From Adenanthera pavonina (lineage: Eukaryota; Streptophyta; Magnoliopsida; Fabales; Fabaceae), in assembly GCA_026686845.1 (NCBI GenBank), contig JAIVEN010000004.1:22414827-22478826 (forward strand): a stretch of DNA of 64,000 nucleotides, in the 5' to 3' direction. The notes below the pieces were generated by a model. It saw only the letters and a list, made by a program, of their open reading frames with translations. It was not told the origin of the DNA and ran no database searches. Both the position numbers and the translations under genes were made by a program. This document shows positions 1 to 11,874 of this stretch, one piece after another. Each line of letters begins with the position of its first letter. The stretch's first letter is position 1.

Positions 1-1633
1 GGACTCAATAATTCTCCACCTTGTCTCTGTCTCCGCCCCCTCAAAATTCCTCTCTCTTCAGATTTTTCAATGCCAAATCCCCCCCTTCTGTTTCATTGCT
101 GAAGCCTTTTATAGATGACATTGTGAGTCCAGAAATACCTGAGTGCGTGGCCATTACCCTGCTTCCCCCTCCCCTTTTCTGCACTGCTCTGCTACTCCCC
201 TGTATAACTTCATGCTTATCCACCACTTCCCTTACCTCCACTATGCTGCGGTCCCAGTACTGTCAAAGCGCTCTCTCTCTCTTTCGTGCTCACCCGAAGG
301 CTCCCTTACCTCCAATACTCTGCTGTGACAGAGTACGGATGAGTGGAGGGATTCTTCTTGTCCATTTCTGCCATCCTTTGCATTTGCCTTTTCTCATACC
401 CGTGGCACCCACGCGGCTCACGTACTCGCTTGATCCGGTCCTGACCCAAGATCCTCTGCCTTTAGTCCTTCCACCATTTCACCCGAGCTCCATCAACCTC
501 TCCTTTCCTTCCCCTGCTCGAGCCCTCTCAATCTCGTGCCCGAGCTCTGGCTCCCTCAGTTTGAACTCGGACTCACAGATTCAAGCCCTAACCTTTTCTC
601 TCTCTGAAACCCCGTCTTCATCTCTGGACCTCGTGGCCGAGCCCTAAGGTTCCCTCCGGCTCTAGTTCAGACTCCCTCGGCTCTGGTTCAGACCCTCTCG
701 GCCCTGGCTCAGACCCTCTCGGCCCTGGTTCAGACCCTCTCGGCCCTGGCTCAGACCCTCTCGGCCCTGGTTCAGACCTTCCGCGGTCTTTCATCTTCGC
801 GGCTCCCTGCTCCTCTGACACCACCGAGCCCTAAGGCTCCTTCAGATTTACCCCCACCGGCAGCTCCCTCGGTGGTTTCCTTCGGCGTTCTTCGTGTCTT
901 TCTCTTTCGTAACAACGTGGCCGAGCCCTAAGGCTCTTCCTCGGTTTCTCTCTCGGTGGCTTCCCCCGTGGCTATCTCTGAGCTCCTTCTGTTCTGAGCT
1001 CCCTCCACGGCCTCCTCTGTCCGTGTCTCACGCGGCCCACGGTGGCTCCCTCGGACACCCTCTCTCTCCAACTCTCTTCCTTCTCAGTTTCTCACTCGCG
1101 ACTCCCTCAGTTTCTTTCCCTTCTCGGCCGGTGGCTCCCTCGGTTTTTCACTCGCAGCTCCCTCGGCTCTCTTCCTCTCTGCTTCAGCTCTCACTCCGTG
1201 CTCATTCTTCTTCTTTCCTTCAGCTTCCTCGAGCCCTCTAGGGCTCCCTCTGCCTCTCTCGGTCATTTCCTCACCGAGCCCTCAAGGGCTCCTTCTGAAC
1301 AACAGGCCTCATGTCACGAGCCCTCAATTGGGCTCGTGACACATTGGGCTGAAATCATGATTTCAGCCTAATGTGTTCCCCCCCTTTTTTTTGTTTGGAT
1401 TTCGGGCCGACTTTTAGCCTGAAGCCCCTTTTTTTTTTTTGAATTTTTGGGCTGCACTATGCCTAAAGCCCTTTTTTTTTTCTTATTTTACTGTTTACTT
1501 ATTTATATTTTCCTGTTTATTATATATATTTTTATCATTTTATTTTTTTTTTATTTTCTAAAAAAAAAGAATTTTCTTAATAATAATTTTTTCATCTTTT
1601 ATAAGAATGCTCGGACAAAATGGGGTGTTCACA
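1..1633 (-). repeat. 3' LTR of the Tat/Ogre element, cut by the window edge
   Basis: Bases 1-1633 align with 20015-21607. On the minus strand the LTR starts TGTGAACACC at 1633, next to the polypurine tract. I counted about 19 substitutions against the other LTR over roughly 1.59 kb (about 1.2%), mostly transitions, plus a 42-bp length difference in a 21-bp repeat and small homopolymer changes. This suggests insertion within roughly the last half million to one million years, depending on the rate assumed. The ORFs inside are C/T-rich readings without recognisable protein features. Confidence 0.9.
650..780. repeat. 21-bp minisatellite inside the LTR
   Basis: About six copies of a 21-bp unit of the type CGGCCCTGGTTCAGACCCTC stand here, alternating GGTTCAG and GGCTCAG. 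The matching place in the 5' LTR (20675-20760) has about four. The 42-bp difference is exactly two units, so the array changed length after insertion. Confidence 0.85.
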
Positions 1634-1646
1634 GTTGCCCCTCTTT
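1634..1646 (-). other. Polypurine tract of the Tat/Ogre element
   Basis: The minus strand reads AAAGAGGGGCAAC directly before the LTR start TGTGAACA. A purine-rich run at this place primes plus-strand DNA synthesis in LTR retrotransposons. It fixes both the LTR boundary and the direction of the element. Confidence 0.8.
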
Positions 1647-2224
1647 ACTTGCTTCTTATGTGAGAATGAAGAAAATGCAGTTTTTGGAATTCTCGCACAA
1701 GGAACGAGTAAAGATTAGAACACAAATTTTGTCCGAGCAAAACATGAAGACTTGCCCCTGACACAAAGAGATGCAATTTGACATGAATTTAGAGCGTACG
1801 AAACTCTATTTTGGGTATGAATGACTTAATGATGAATGAATGTTTTGATGCAAGATATACAAAGCAAATGTGAACTAGGACTTGACTAAATAAATTGAAC
1901 TAGACTTTAATAGCTGCACAAATGAACAACTAATTCGAGCTAGAGTCGAACTAATGCAAGATGCAATGATATGACACAAAGGAATAACCATGTCAACTAG
2001 ACTTGAACTGATGCAATAGGTGCAAATGCACACTAAAACAAAATGTGATAGCAAGATCCAAACAAAATACCATGTTGATGAGCTGCCCCTCTTCATTTGT
2101 TTTCTAAGGAAGAAGATCATGAAATGATATTCGTACTTAGAAACAAATGAAGAAGAAAACATGTATTTTGTTTGGGGGGCAAGATGCATGAACAATAAAG
2201 ACAATAGAGACAGAGATTAAATGA

Positions 2225-3005
2225 GAGAAATTTAAAGGGTGTCTGCTGCTAAGTCAGGGCTTTGAAAAAATTTAAAGGGTATCTGCCGCCAAGTCAGGGC
2301 TTTGATAGAATTTAAATGACAGAAATTTAAAGGGTGTCTGCAGCTAAGTCAGGGCTTTGACAGAATTTAAATGGTGCCTAAAGCTAAGTCAGAGCTTTGA
2401 CAGAAATTTAAATGGTGCCTGCAGCTAAGTTAGGGCTTTGACAGAATTTAAATGACAAAAATTTAAAGGGTGCCTGCAGTTAAGTCAGGGCTTTGACAGA
2501 AATTTAAATGGTGCCTGCAGCTAAGTCAGGGCTTTGACAGAAGTTTAAATGGTAGAAATTTAAAGGGTGCCTGCAGCTAAGTCAGGGCTTTGACAGAAAT
2601 TTAAATGGTGCCTGCAGTTAAGTCAGGGCTTTGACAGAATTTAAATGACAGAAATTTAAAGGGTGCCTGCAGCTAAGTCAGGGCTTTGACAGAAATTTAA
2701 ATGGTGCCTGCAGCTAAGTCAGGGCTTTGACAGAAGTTTAAATGGTAGAAATTTAAAGGGTGCCTGCAGCTAAGTCAGGGCTTTGACAGAAATTTAAATG
2801 GTGCCTGCAGCTAAGTCAGGGCTTTGACAGAATTTAAATGACAGAAATTTAAAGGGTGCCTGCAGCTAAGTCAGGGCTTTGGCAGAAATTTAAATGGTGC
2901 CTGCAGCTAAGTCAGGGCTTTGACAGAATTTAAATGACAGAAATTTAAAGGGTGCCTGCAGCTAAGTCAGGGCTTTGACAGAAATTTAAATGACAGAAAT
3001 CTAAA
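2225..3005 (-). repeat. Tandem array in the element's 3' UTR (40/54-bp units, about 16 copies)
   Basis: A unit of about 40 bp with the core GCAGCTAAGTCAGGGCTTTG recurs about 16 times. Some units carry a 14-bp extension (AATTTAAATGACAG), giving a 40/54 alternation. Units in the middle are nearly identical while those at the low-coordinate end are diverged. The array lies between pol and the 3' LTR. Hypervariable tandem repeats in exactly this place are known in Ogre/Tat elements and have been proposed as a source of satellite DNA. Confidence 0.93.
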
Positions 3006-4243
3006 AGGGAGCCGAGGCAACATGATGTAGGACATGGAGTGCCTAAGCAATACTTAACTAAACCTGTGACTCTCTTTTCTGTTTATCCGGCACTTACCAG
3101 ATGCTAGTACAATGCCATCTCTTTTGTCTTCCCTCTCTTTTTCTTTTTCTTTCCATGAGGTATAATGATCCCCTTTTGTCATGTATGCAAAATGGAGATT
3201 TCCTTTTTAGTCTTCCTTGAGATATGCATGAAAAATTATTTGTGGAATGCCAAATTCTTATAATTATTTATTATTATGACCATTTGCCCCAATTTGTACG
3301 AAATGGAAGATGCATGTAGAATGCCCATTATTGCCCTAATTTATTGTAACCACAACGTTAGAAATGTAATGAAATTGGGTTTTATCTTTCAATTTCCTTG
3401 TCTTGATGTAGAGCTCCATTGCCCCTGATGAAGGAATCCAGTTAACCCCACAACTCTTGAATTTGTCATAAGTGATGTTGAAAAGCCACCTTGCCAGTCT
3501 CTATCCTTGGGTATTGCTGTGTCGTCCAAAAAACTCTTTCTCAATCCAACTCTATGAGCTTCCATTCTACTCCTTGTACTTAGCACCATTAGCGGACAGT
3601 CAAGATTACTCTCATGATGCATGCCATTAAGTAACATTTTTTCCTTTTTTTCTCTTTTTTCTATATTTATTATTATTATTATTATTATTTATTTGAGGAA
3701 TAAATACAGCAACTTACCAGAAGGAAATCAATAATCAAAGAGGAATATATACAACAGCTAGCAACAATCTAGGAATAAGAATAGAAAGTTAGTTTATTAT
3801 ATGAACAAACCACTGGGATATTAGATCTTGAAACAACCAGAAATTATAGATATTGTCTATTAAAAATGAGGGAAAACGCCTTCACATTGGTCTCTTAAGC
3901 ACCAAGTCGGATAGCTTGCATTGCTTTTGGACACGCCCTACAGTACGTCTGACTAAAGATTATGCCGCGCTTGTCATTTACCCCTATCCATTAGCAGCTT
4001 AGAATCTCCTTTTATTTGCTCAGAAGATGATTCGCTCTTCCCTTTGCATGGGCTGTTTCTCCAGTTTTCAACTTAGCGAGCTTCTTTTCTTCTTTTGTGC
4101 TCTAATTTTTGCCTAGGTTGCCTTTTCAGATTTTCAACCTAGCGAGCTTCTTTTCATTTTCATGCTCTAATTTTTGCCTAGGTTGCCTTTTCAGATTTTC
4201 AGCCTAGCGAGCTTCTTTTCCTTTTCATGCTCTTTTTTTTTTT
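3006..4243 (-). other. Rest of the 3' UTR of the Tat/Ogre element
   Basis: Non-coding stretch between the tandem array and the end of integrase. It has T-rich runs and ATT microsatellite (3665-3690). An 82-codon open frame on the minus strand (3389-3637) matches nothing I recognise and is probably fortuitous. Confidence 0.6.
4062..4240. repeat. 65-bp direct repeat, 2.7 copies
   Basis: Units start at 4062, 4127 and 4192. Each begins CAGATTTTCA and contains AGCGAGCTTCTTTTC and TTTTTGCCTAGGTTGCC; the third is cut short. It ends just past the integrase stop, so it is a second, smaller repeat in the same 3' UTR. Confidence 0.85.
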
Positions 4244-5410
4244 TTAGGCATAATACCTCTTGACAGAGTCTGCATTGACAGGCTTCTTCAATTCTTGCCC
4301 CTCGATGTCCATCAAAATAAGTGCACCTCCTGAAAAAGCTTGCTTTATCACATAAGGACCCTCATATGATGGGACCCACTTCCCTCGATTGTCCTCTTGA
4401 TTTGAAAGAATTTTCTTTAAGACTAAATCCCCTGGCTTAAACTCCCTAGGGTGAAGTCTTTTGTTAAACGCTCTGGCCATTCTCCGTTGATATAGCTGCC
4501 CATGACACATGGCGACCAATCTCTTTTCTTCAATCATATTCAACTGCTCATATCAGGTTTTGATCCAATCATCCTCCCCAATAGCTGATTCGACCATGAC
4601 TCGCAGTGATGGGATTTCCACCTCAATTGGTGTCACTGCCTCCATCCCGTACACTAGAGAATATGGTGTAGCTCCTGTTGATGTACGAGTTGTGGTACGA
4701 TACCCATGGAGAGCATATGGGAGCATTTCATGCCAATCCTTGTATGTGATGGTCATCTTAGCAATGATCCTTTTAACATTCTTGTTAGCAGCCTCCACTG
4801 CCCCATTCATCTGCGGTCGATAGGGAGCAGAGTTATGATGCTGGATCTTGAATTGCTCACAAAGCTTCCTTACTTCAGCACCGTTCAGATTAGGAGCATT
4901 ATCTGTAATGATTTTTTCTGGTAAACCATATCGGCAAATGATGCATGATCGCAAGAAGCGAACAAAAGCCTTTTGGGTAACACTGGCAAGAGAGACGGCT
5001 TCGACCCACTTGGTGAAATAGTCAATAGCTACAAGTATGAAGCGATGACCATTTGTGGCTTTAGGATTAATAGGACCAATCACATCAATTCCCCACATGG
5101 AGAAAGGCCACGGGGCCACAAGGTTGTGTAGGGGGTGTGGTGGAGCATTGATTCGATCAGCGTAGATTTGATATTTGTGACATTTTTTCATATATTCGAT
5201 GCAATCTTTTTCCAGGGTCAACCAAAAATATCCACATCGTTGTATTTGTCTAGTCATAGTATGACCATTAGCATGAGTTCCACATATTCCATCATGAACT
5301 TCAGCCATCACTCTCTTGGTTTCAAGCGAATTTATGCACCTGAGTAGTGTCCCATCATGAGCCCGCTTATACAAAACCTCCCCACTAAGAAAGAAGTTCA
5401 TTGCGAGGCA
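4244..5410 (-). pseudogene. Integrase domain of Tat/Ogre pol, with one internal stop
   Basis: Integrase joins retroelement cDNA to the genome in the nucleus. In order: an HHCC zinc-binding region (VHDGICGTHANGH near 5280, CHKYQ near 5170), the catalytic D,D,E core (WGID near 5090, TDNAPN near 4895, NGAVEAANKN near 4795) and a C-terminal GPY-type module (GPYVIKQAFSGGALILMD) ending NADSVKRYYA. No chromodomain follows, as expected for Tat. The last zinc-binding cysteine reads as tyrosine (codon 5171-5173). An in-frame TGA at 4553-4555 splits core and C-terminus, and another TGA at 5411-5413 separates this part from RNase H. Both look like CGA to TGA changes. Confidence 0.9.
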
Positions 5411-6496
5411 TCAAAGAGTCTTCTTGTCATTATCTGTTGCCCCATCTGGATATTCCCTATCTTTGATGTAGGACTTAATGTCGTGAAACCAAGGTTGCCC
5501 ATCGGATTCCTCTTCTATACTCAAGCAATGGGCAGGAGTATTCCTTGCTTCAACGCGGATCGGCTGAACATGAATCCCACAATCTAGTTTAACCATGACA
5601 GCGAGTGTTGCTAAAGCATCTGCAAACTGATTTTTATCACGAGTCATATGGGTAAACTTGATTTCATCAAACTCCTTGATCAATTCAGTTAAATAACTCT
5701 GGTAGGGGATCAACTTTGGGTCCTTCGTTTGCCATGCCCCCATCACTTGATAGATTATGAGTGCTGAATCTCCAAAGACCTCGAGTTCTTTAACACCCAG
5801 AGCTAGGGCGGCTTGCAATCCACTGACACAAGCTTCATACTCTGCTACATTATTTGTGCTTTCAAAATTAAGCTTAATGGCGACAGGAAATTGTTTCCCT
5901 TCGGGGGAGACTATCACTGCACCTACCCCACATCCTTGCTTATTGGCGGCGCCATCAAAGTACATTGTCCATTGGGCATACTCTGCCTCATCTTCAACTG
6001 TCAAGACATCTTCATCTGGGAATTGAAAGTCTAGTGGCGGACTCTCGTTTAGTGGGTTTCCAGCTAAATGGTCAGCGATGATACTTCCTTTAATTGACTT
6101 GTGAGTCACATACTTCATATCATATTCGGATAGTATTACTTGCCACTTTGACACCCTACCTGACACGTAAGGGCTTTCAAAAATATATTTAATCGGATCC
6201 AATCGCGAGATCAACTAGGTAACATGATATAACATGTATTGTCTTAATCGTCGCGTGACCCATACTAGCCCACTACATGTCTTTTCAATGACTGGGTATC
6301 GAGATTCACAATCATTGAATTTCTTACTCAGGTAATAAATGGCATGCTCCTTTTTGCCAGATTTATCTTGCTGTCCTAACATTGCCCCCATGGAAGATGT
6401 CAAGATGGTTAGATAGAGGATTAATGGCTGACCTGGTGTAAGGGGTGCCAAGACAGGAGGGTTCAGCAAATATTCCTTTATCTTCTCGAATGCTCG
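5411..6496 (-). pseudogene. RNase H region of Tat/Ogre pol (two RNase H domains)
   Basis: The half nearest RT (about 6050-6496) is the usual gypsy RNase H (QRAFEKIKEYL, then KEHAIYYLSKKF), but its first acidic catalytic position appears lost (LILYLTILTSSMGAML). It is followed by a second RNase H (about 5590-5975) with clear acidic residues: MYFDGAANK, NNVAEYEA, VFGDSALI and ADALATLA. A second archaeal-like RNase H is known for the Tat lineage. A TAG at 6215-6217, probably from a tryptophan codon, interrupts the frame between them. The upstream edge at 6497 is where a solo LTR was inserted. Confidence 0.88.
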
Positions 6497-6501
6497 TTGG
6501 C

Positions 6502-9064
6502 TGTAACATCCTAAAATTTTTATATATAATCGAGGCTCAATATTTTGAAATCTATAAAGAATTTGCAAAAATAGATGTACATCATTTGGCATGAAATAGG
6601 ATAAAGAGGTCAATTATCTCAGTTGAAAGGAAAAATGGAAAATGACGATTTTACCCCTGGAAAAAGAAAAGGAAAAGAAAAAGGAAAAAGGGAAAATATA
6701 TATATATATATATATAATAGTAATAAAATTCAAGTAGGTGGACGCGGGAGGATGTTGAAGGAGAATTTATGAATTTTGGGGCAAATTACACCTGATGACC
6801 CGAAAGTTCTAAAAATTATAAATTAGACCCGGGTCAAGGGCATTTTTGTGAATATGAAAAATTATAGTCAAAGTGAAGCTCTCAATGAGTTATACCCAAT
6901 GAAATATAGTATGGAAGTTATTAAGGTCAAAATCATATTTATTGGGTAATTATAATTTAATATTAATATTTTACACGATAAAAGCCAGTTTAGACTGCAG
7001 ATAAAAGGCAGTATTAATCCAAGGACAATGATTAGACCTTGCTAAAATATATTTTTGGTCTATATAATGATTTTGGACCAAAAGTAATGGTTGGATAATC
7101 CTGTACCAATTTAATGACGATTTTGACAAAAATACCCAATCGGTACAGGTAAATTTAATCGGTAAAGGGTATTTTGGTCCATAAATATTATTTAAACAAT
7201 TTTTGGCCAGAAGGAGGATGAAACACGTATGATTTGTGAATGGGACATGAAGGGAATTAAGTGAAAAGCTTTTTAAAAGAAAAGTAAATGAAAATAGATA
7301 AAAAGGTTAATTAAGTTATTATATGATATAACTATCATTTTAAAACTTATCATTTCATCTTCCTCATGAAAAGAAGACGGTGGTTCAGTGGAGAAGCAAG
7401 CCAGGAACGCGTGAGAGAGAGAGAGCAAAAGGGAGAAGAGAAAATCACAAGATTTGTCCCAAAACTTCAAGGTATTATCTTATAACCCTTTTCTTGAGTC
7501 TCCTAGCAATTTTGAGGGATTTTAATGGTTATTTTCCCTCTATTTTCTTGCTGAAAGTTTTTACCTAGAGAGAGAGTAGAGAGAGAAAATGAAGGTATGG
7601 AAAAACTAAGCCATGAAAAGGGTTATCTAGGCCATAAGGTACAAGAATATGTCATTGGATTACAAATTAATCGGTTAGTTATTTTTCTATAATTTATGAT
7701 AATTTTCTGCCCAATTAGGGTTCATTATAGGAAGGGAATTTCAAGTTTTTGACCTCAAAAATGGATTCCTTGAGTCCAAAATAGGTTAGAATAAGTATGT
7801 TGTACAAGGAATGCATGATGGATAACAAAGTGCAAATTTTAGTTCAAGTGAGCACTTTGTGAATGAAATTGGATAATTAGTGGTTAATGGCATTATTTGA
7901 TGATGCTATAGGATCCAAAGGAGTGTTAGAAGATCAAGGAAAGAGTTTGCAAATTTTGGAGATTAGTGGAAAGCTCAAAGGTAGTTAACTCACCTATCTA
8001 TGCTTATGTATTGTCATTGATGTTGCTTGGCTTGAATGATGTATTTAATGTTTGGAATGTTGTATTGAGATGATTTGGCATTGTTGGTTGGATTGATTGA
8101 AGGGTAATGTGACCCTGGATATGTCCAAATGTAAGGGGAAGTGCTGCCCAAATTTTTATAAAATGGTTATGCCAAAATGATTTGATTGCATGTTTAATGT
8201 ATTTTTAGATGAATACTTGCAATATATATGATGGTATGTGTGCATGATGGTAGTTGCTACTGAGATTCTTTGAATCTCACCCCTCTCCAAATGTCTAACC
8301 AATTTTAGGTTCAAGTTATGGCAAGATTACCCAGGAAAGGAAAGGCAAGGAGAAGCAAGTTAATGTTCAAGATAATGATGCTTAGGTTGATACTATTATA
8401 TGAGAGATTATGTAAAATCTTATGGGACATGATCATGCTATGTTTCCATGTTAATATGTTCCTCTAGGTTCTTATGGAGTATCATGTAAGATAAAGGCAA
8501 GTTATGGCTATTTATGTATATATTAGTGTGTATTTTGGAAAGTTGAAAGAATGCAAGAGACCTTTCTGAACACTATTGGGATTTCGAAGTACTGTACATA
8601 ACCCAATCTGTTTAATGTATGAGTGTTTTATATTTATAGAAACTAGACATGTGTATCTTTCCATAGACACAAATATCACTCAATTTGGAGTTGTGTATGA
8701 TTTATTGTGATTTTTCAAAGTTATGGTCAGAATCAGGAATTTTAAAAAATGACCATTGCTACAGTACATATAATACGAACTTACTGTATAATTTGGCCAA
8801 GTAACTTCCCTTTTCAACATTTTTCCCATGTATGGAATCTTTTAAGCTATATTTAGAGACTGAAACCATGTCAATATGATTTTTCTTGATTTAGTTATGA
8901 ATTTTCAAAATTTACCGGGTAAAAAGAAGTTAACCAAGGGAATGGTACCCGAAATGAAATAAATTGGTTTAAGTTGTTTTATGTAATCAAGTCTCTAATC
9001 AAGTATTAATGGACTTAAATATAGTTTAATACATGAGAAATGAGTCTAAGTACGAGGTGTTACA
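6502..9064 (+). mobile_element. Solo LTR nested inside pol (TSD TTGGC)
   Basis: A 2563-bp insertion starts TGTAACATCC and ends GGTGTTACA, and is flanked by TTGGC at 6497-6501 and 9065-9069. Removing it and one TTGGC restores an uninterrupted pol frame (NPGKWDEDC runs into QRAFEKI). It holds no gag or pol, so it is the solo LTR left by recombination between the two LTRs of a gypsy element. The TGTAACA ends, GA-rich leader near 7410-7440 and length recall Tekay/Del-type LTRs, which is a tentative assignment. A (TA)n run lies at about 6696-6716. Plus orientation is inferred from the leader. Confidence 0.88.
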
Positions 9065-10259
9065 TTGGCAATCTTCATCCCACTTCCCAGGATTTCCTTT
9101 TCTCAACAACTTGAATATTGGCTCACAGGTGGCAGTCAGGTTTGCAATAAATCGGGCTATGTAATTCAAATGACCCAAGAAGCTTCGTACATCTTTCTCT
9201 GTTTGGGGTGAAGGCATATCACGAATTGCCTTTACCTTATCTGGATCAACTTCTATTCCTCTATTGCTGACGATGAAGCCAAGTAGCTTATCAGACGTAG
9301 CCCCAAACACGCACTTGTTGGGATTCAATCGAAGCTTGTATTTTCGCAGTCTTTCAAACAATTTTCGAAGAACTGCCACGTGACTTTCTTCTTGCGCTGA
9401 CTTTGCCACCATATCGTCCACGTAAACCTCCAGTTCTTTATGCATCATATCATGAAATAGCGCTACCATAGCTCGCTGGTAAGTTGCACCTGCATTTTTT
9501 AAACCGAACGGCATCACTTTGTAGCAAAATGTTCCCCATAGAATAGTAAAAGTGGTTTTCTCCTTATCCTCCAGGTTCATGGGTATCTGATTGTATCCTG
9601 AATACCCATCCATGAATGAGTACCTATAACCCCTTGCCGTATTGTCAACTAGCACATCAATATGAGGTAGAGGAAAATGATCCTTAGGACTGGCTTTATT
9701 CAAATCCCGATAGTCTACACACATCCTAATGTGGCCATCCTTCTTTGGTACCGGTACTATGTTTGCAACCCATTGTGGGTATTTAGCAACATCTAAGAAA
9801 CCAGCATCCTATTGTTTCTTCACTTCTTCTTTGACCTGAAGAGATGTGTCGGGACTCATCCTCCTTAGCTTCTGTTTCTTTGGCTTAAAGTCAGGGAACA
9901 AAGGAAGTTTGTGAGAGGCGATGTTGGGATCAAGCCCTGGCATATCTTGGTATGACCAAGCAAATACATCCAGATATTCTCGAAATAAATCTATCATCTC
10001 CTTCTTCTCAGGATTATTAACTATCTTCAACTCTTTTTTATCTTCCTCAGTTCCCATGTTGATCACTTCCATGATTTCCTCATGCGGGATGAAACCAATT
10101 TCGGAGGGTTCGATAAGCTTTGCAAAAGTGAGGGGTAATTCAACTAGCGCGGCATTTTCTTTAGTCTCGCCGTCAAGCGTATCCATAACAATGCGAGTAT
10201 CATCCCATTGGGGCTCAAGAGTCTCTGTGTCAGACTGGAGTTCCGAGGATTCTAATTCC
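9065..10259 (-). pseudogene. Reverse transcriptase of Tat/Ogre pol (exon 2 side)
   Basis: Copies element RNA to DNA in cytoplasmic particles. Past the predicted intron the frame opens with ELESSELQSD, then a linker (LFREYLDVFAWSYQDMPGLD), then RT motifs: VPVPKKDGHIRMCVDYRDLN, GYSGYNQIPM, MPFGLKNAGATYQRAM and the catalytic YVDD (about 9416-9427), with LGFIVSNRGIEVDP and FLGHLNYIARF in the thumb/connection. A TAG at 9809-9811 breaks the frame just before the RT core. The C-terminal end is separated from RNase H by the nested solo LTR. Extra open codons up to 10456 belong to the predicted intron and are not coding. Confidence 0.9.
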
Positions 10260-10528
10260 CTAGAAGGCAACAAACACAACAGAAGTAAACGATGAAGCAG
10301 GAAATAGTATAGAGAATTAATTTGAGGAGGGGCCAACACAAAAGGATAAGAAGAAGAATAAAGTGAGATGAGGAAAAGAGTAGAATAAAGAGAATAATAA
10401 AAGAGAGTAATAATGGAATAAAGAACATGGAAAGCTGCTTTGCATTTAATCCTCAAAAGTAAAAAGTTCCAAAAGCCATAAATACAAGATTTTTAAAAGA
10501 AGACATAACAAAAACTCTAGAATATTAC
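10260..10528 (-). other. Predicted 269-nt intron between protease and RT
   Basis: On the minus strand a donor (AGA/GTAATA, GT at 10528-10527) and a strong pyrimidine-tract acceptor (TTGCCTTCTAG, G at 10260) bound this stretch. The protease frame ends in TAA one codon after the donor. Joining 10529 to 10259 gives GA plus G and continues without a stop into ELESSELQSD, which is in frame with RT. An intron at this place is a defining feature of Ogre elements. The acceptor is clear; the exact donor is less certain. Confidence 0.75.
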
Positions 10529-11874
10529 TCTAACGACATGACATCAGGGATCTTCTCAGACTCCCAGTTTTCCAGGGCTTTTCCAAGGGTATCACACTGA
10601 ATCCAATGTCCTTTTCCATAACATTCCCCTCCTTCCTCCGTTGTAGCAATGGAGTCATTCATATTGACTATCTCAGAGGCTTGTGAGAACGTCTCTTTAA
10701 TATGAGGAACTTTTGATCTTGCTTGTAATTTCCCTCGGCCTAACTTCACTTGCTCAACCAAGAGAGTCTCCAAATGGGGATCGTATCCTATCCCTTGACG
10801 TCCCTGATTCCCGAGAAGTTTGATTGGCTCCTTTACCCCTTGTAGTTTAGCTCCGAGCCCTTGTCCTTCCTTATATCCACCATGCTTCATTATCTTGTTG
10901 ACTACTTGTTGCACATCTCTTCTTGGTTTGTCACCCCCCACAACCTCGAAACTGTGATAAAAATTACCACCTGTCCGTTCTACATTTTCGACGTAAGGTA
11001 CGGCACTTGGCTTGCTAATCATGATTTCCTCTTCTCCTTTAACGGTAACAAGTAGGCCATCCCTAACAAATTTAACCCTCTGGTGTAGGGTAGACGGTAT
11101 AGCTCCCGCATCATGAATCCAAGGCCTTCCTAAGAGCATAGTATACGCCGAATCAATGTCCATTACGTGGAATTGTACTGAAAAGGTGCTTGGCCCAATC
11201 TCAAGTGGAAGATGGACCTCCCCGAATACCTCTCTTCTCGCTCCATCAAAAGCTCGGGCAATTAGATCACTATGCTTAATGGTGGACCTGTCCACTGGAA
11301 GCTCTTCTAAAGTGGCTAGTGGCAGAACATTGAGAGCAGACCCATTATCAATCAGAACCTTTGCGATCACATACCCGTGACACTTTAATGCAATATGAAG
11401 AGCTTTAGGTCGCCCCGCCGGAGTTTGAACAATTTCATCCTTATAGAAGGTGATTTGAGAGGCATTCTTCACAACATTAACCATATGAACTACTTTCTCG
11501 GGAGTTATGTCCGGACGTACATATGCACTTTCTAACACCCTTTGGAGTGCCTTGCGGTGGACCTCTGAGCTCATGATAAGGGACATAATGGAGATTCGAG
11601 CTGGAGTCTTTGTGAGCTGCTCTACTATGTCATACTCACTGTGCTTCATGATCTTTAAGATCTCATCGACACCAATGCTCATGTCCGTCACCACCTTAGG
11701 TCCTGAACTCTCCCCTTCTTCCTGGCCATTTCTTGTTGCCTTATCATTTTCTTTCGAATAGACGCGACCACTCCTGGTAATCCCGTTTATTAGTTCCTGG
11801 TTATTGACTTCCACCACTGGTTCTTCACTGGTTTCTCCCCGGACTGCGAGAAGCTCAGTCCTTAGACCATATTT
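10529..11874 (-). pseudogene. Protease and G-patch region of Tat/Ogre (exon 1 side)
   Basis: Aspartic protease that cuts the polyprotein. The active-site loop reads VLIDNGSALNVLP (near 11340), a DNGS variant of the usual D(T/S)GS that I recall as common in this lineage. The flap and ends follow (AYTMLLGRPWIHDAGA near 11130). Near 10830-10890 stands a G-patch (GGYKEGQGLGAKLQG), a glycine-rich RNA-binding module known in some retroelement proteases. The frame is continuous with gag apart from TAG at 11875-11877, and continues into RT only by the predicted splicing at 10528/10260. Confidence 0.85.

Noticed and set aside
21..647. 208-aa plus-strand ORF and similar ORFs at 894-1371 and 20111-21398
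   Set aside because: They lie within the LTR, are C/T-rich Pro/Ser/Leu readings, occur in both LTR copies and run against the element's transcription; no domain is visible.
10261..10456. Hydrophobic N-terminus of the ORF starting at 10456, resembling a signal or membrane segment
   Set aside because: It is a translation of the pyrimidine-rich end of the predicted intron, so the hydrophobicity is an artefact.
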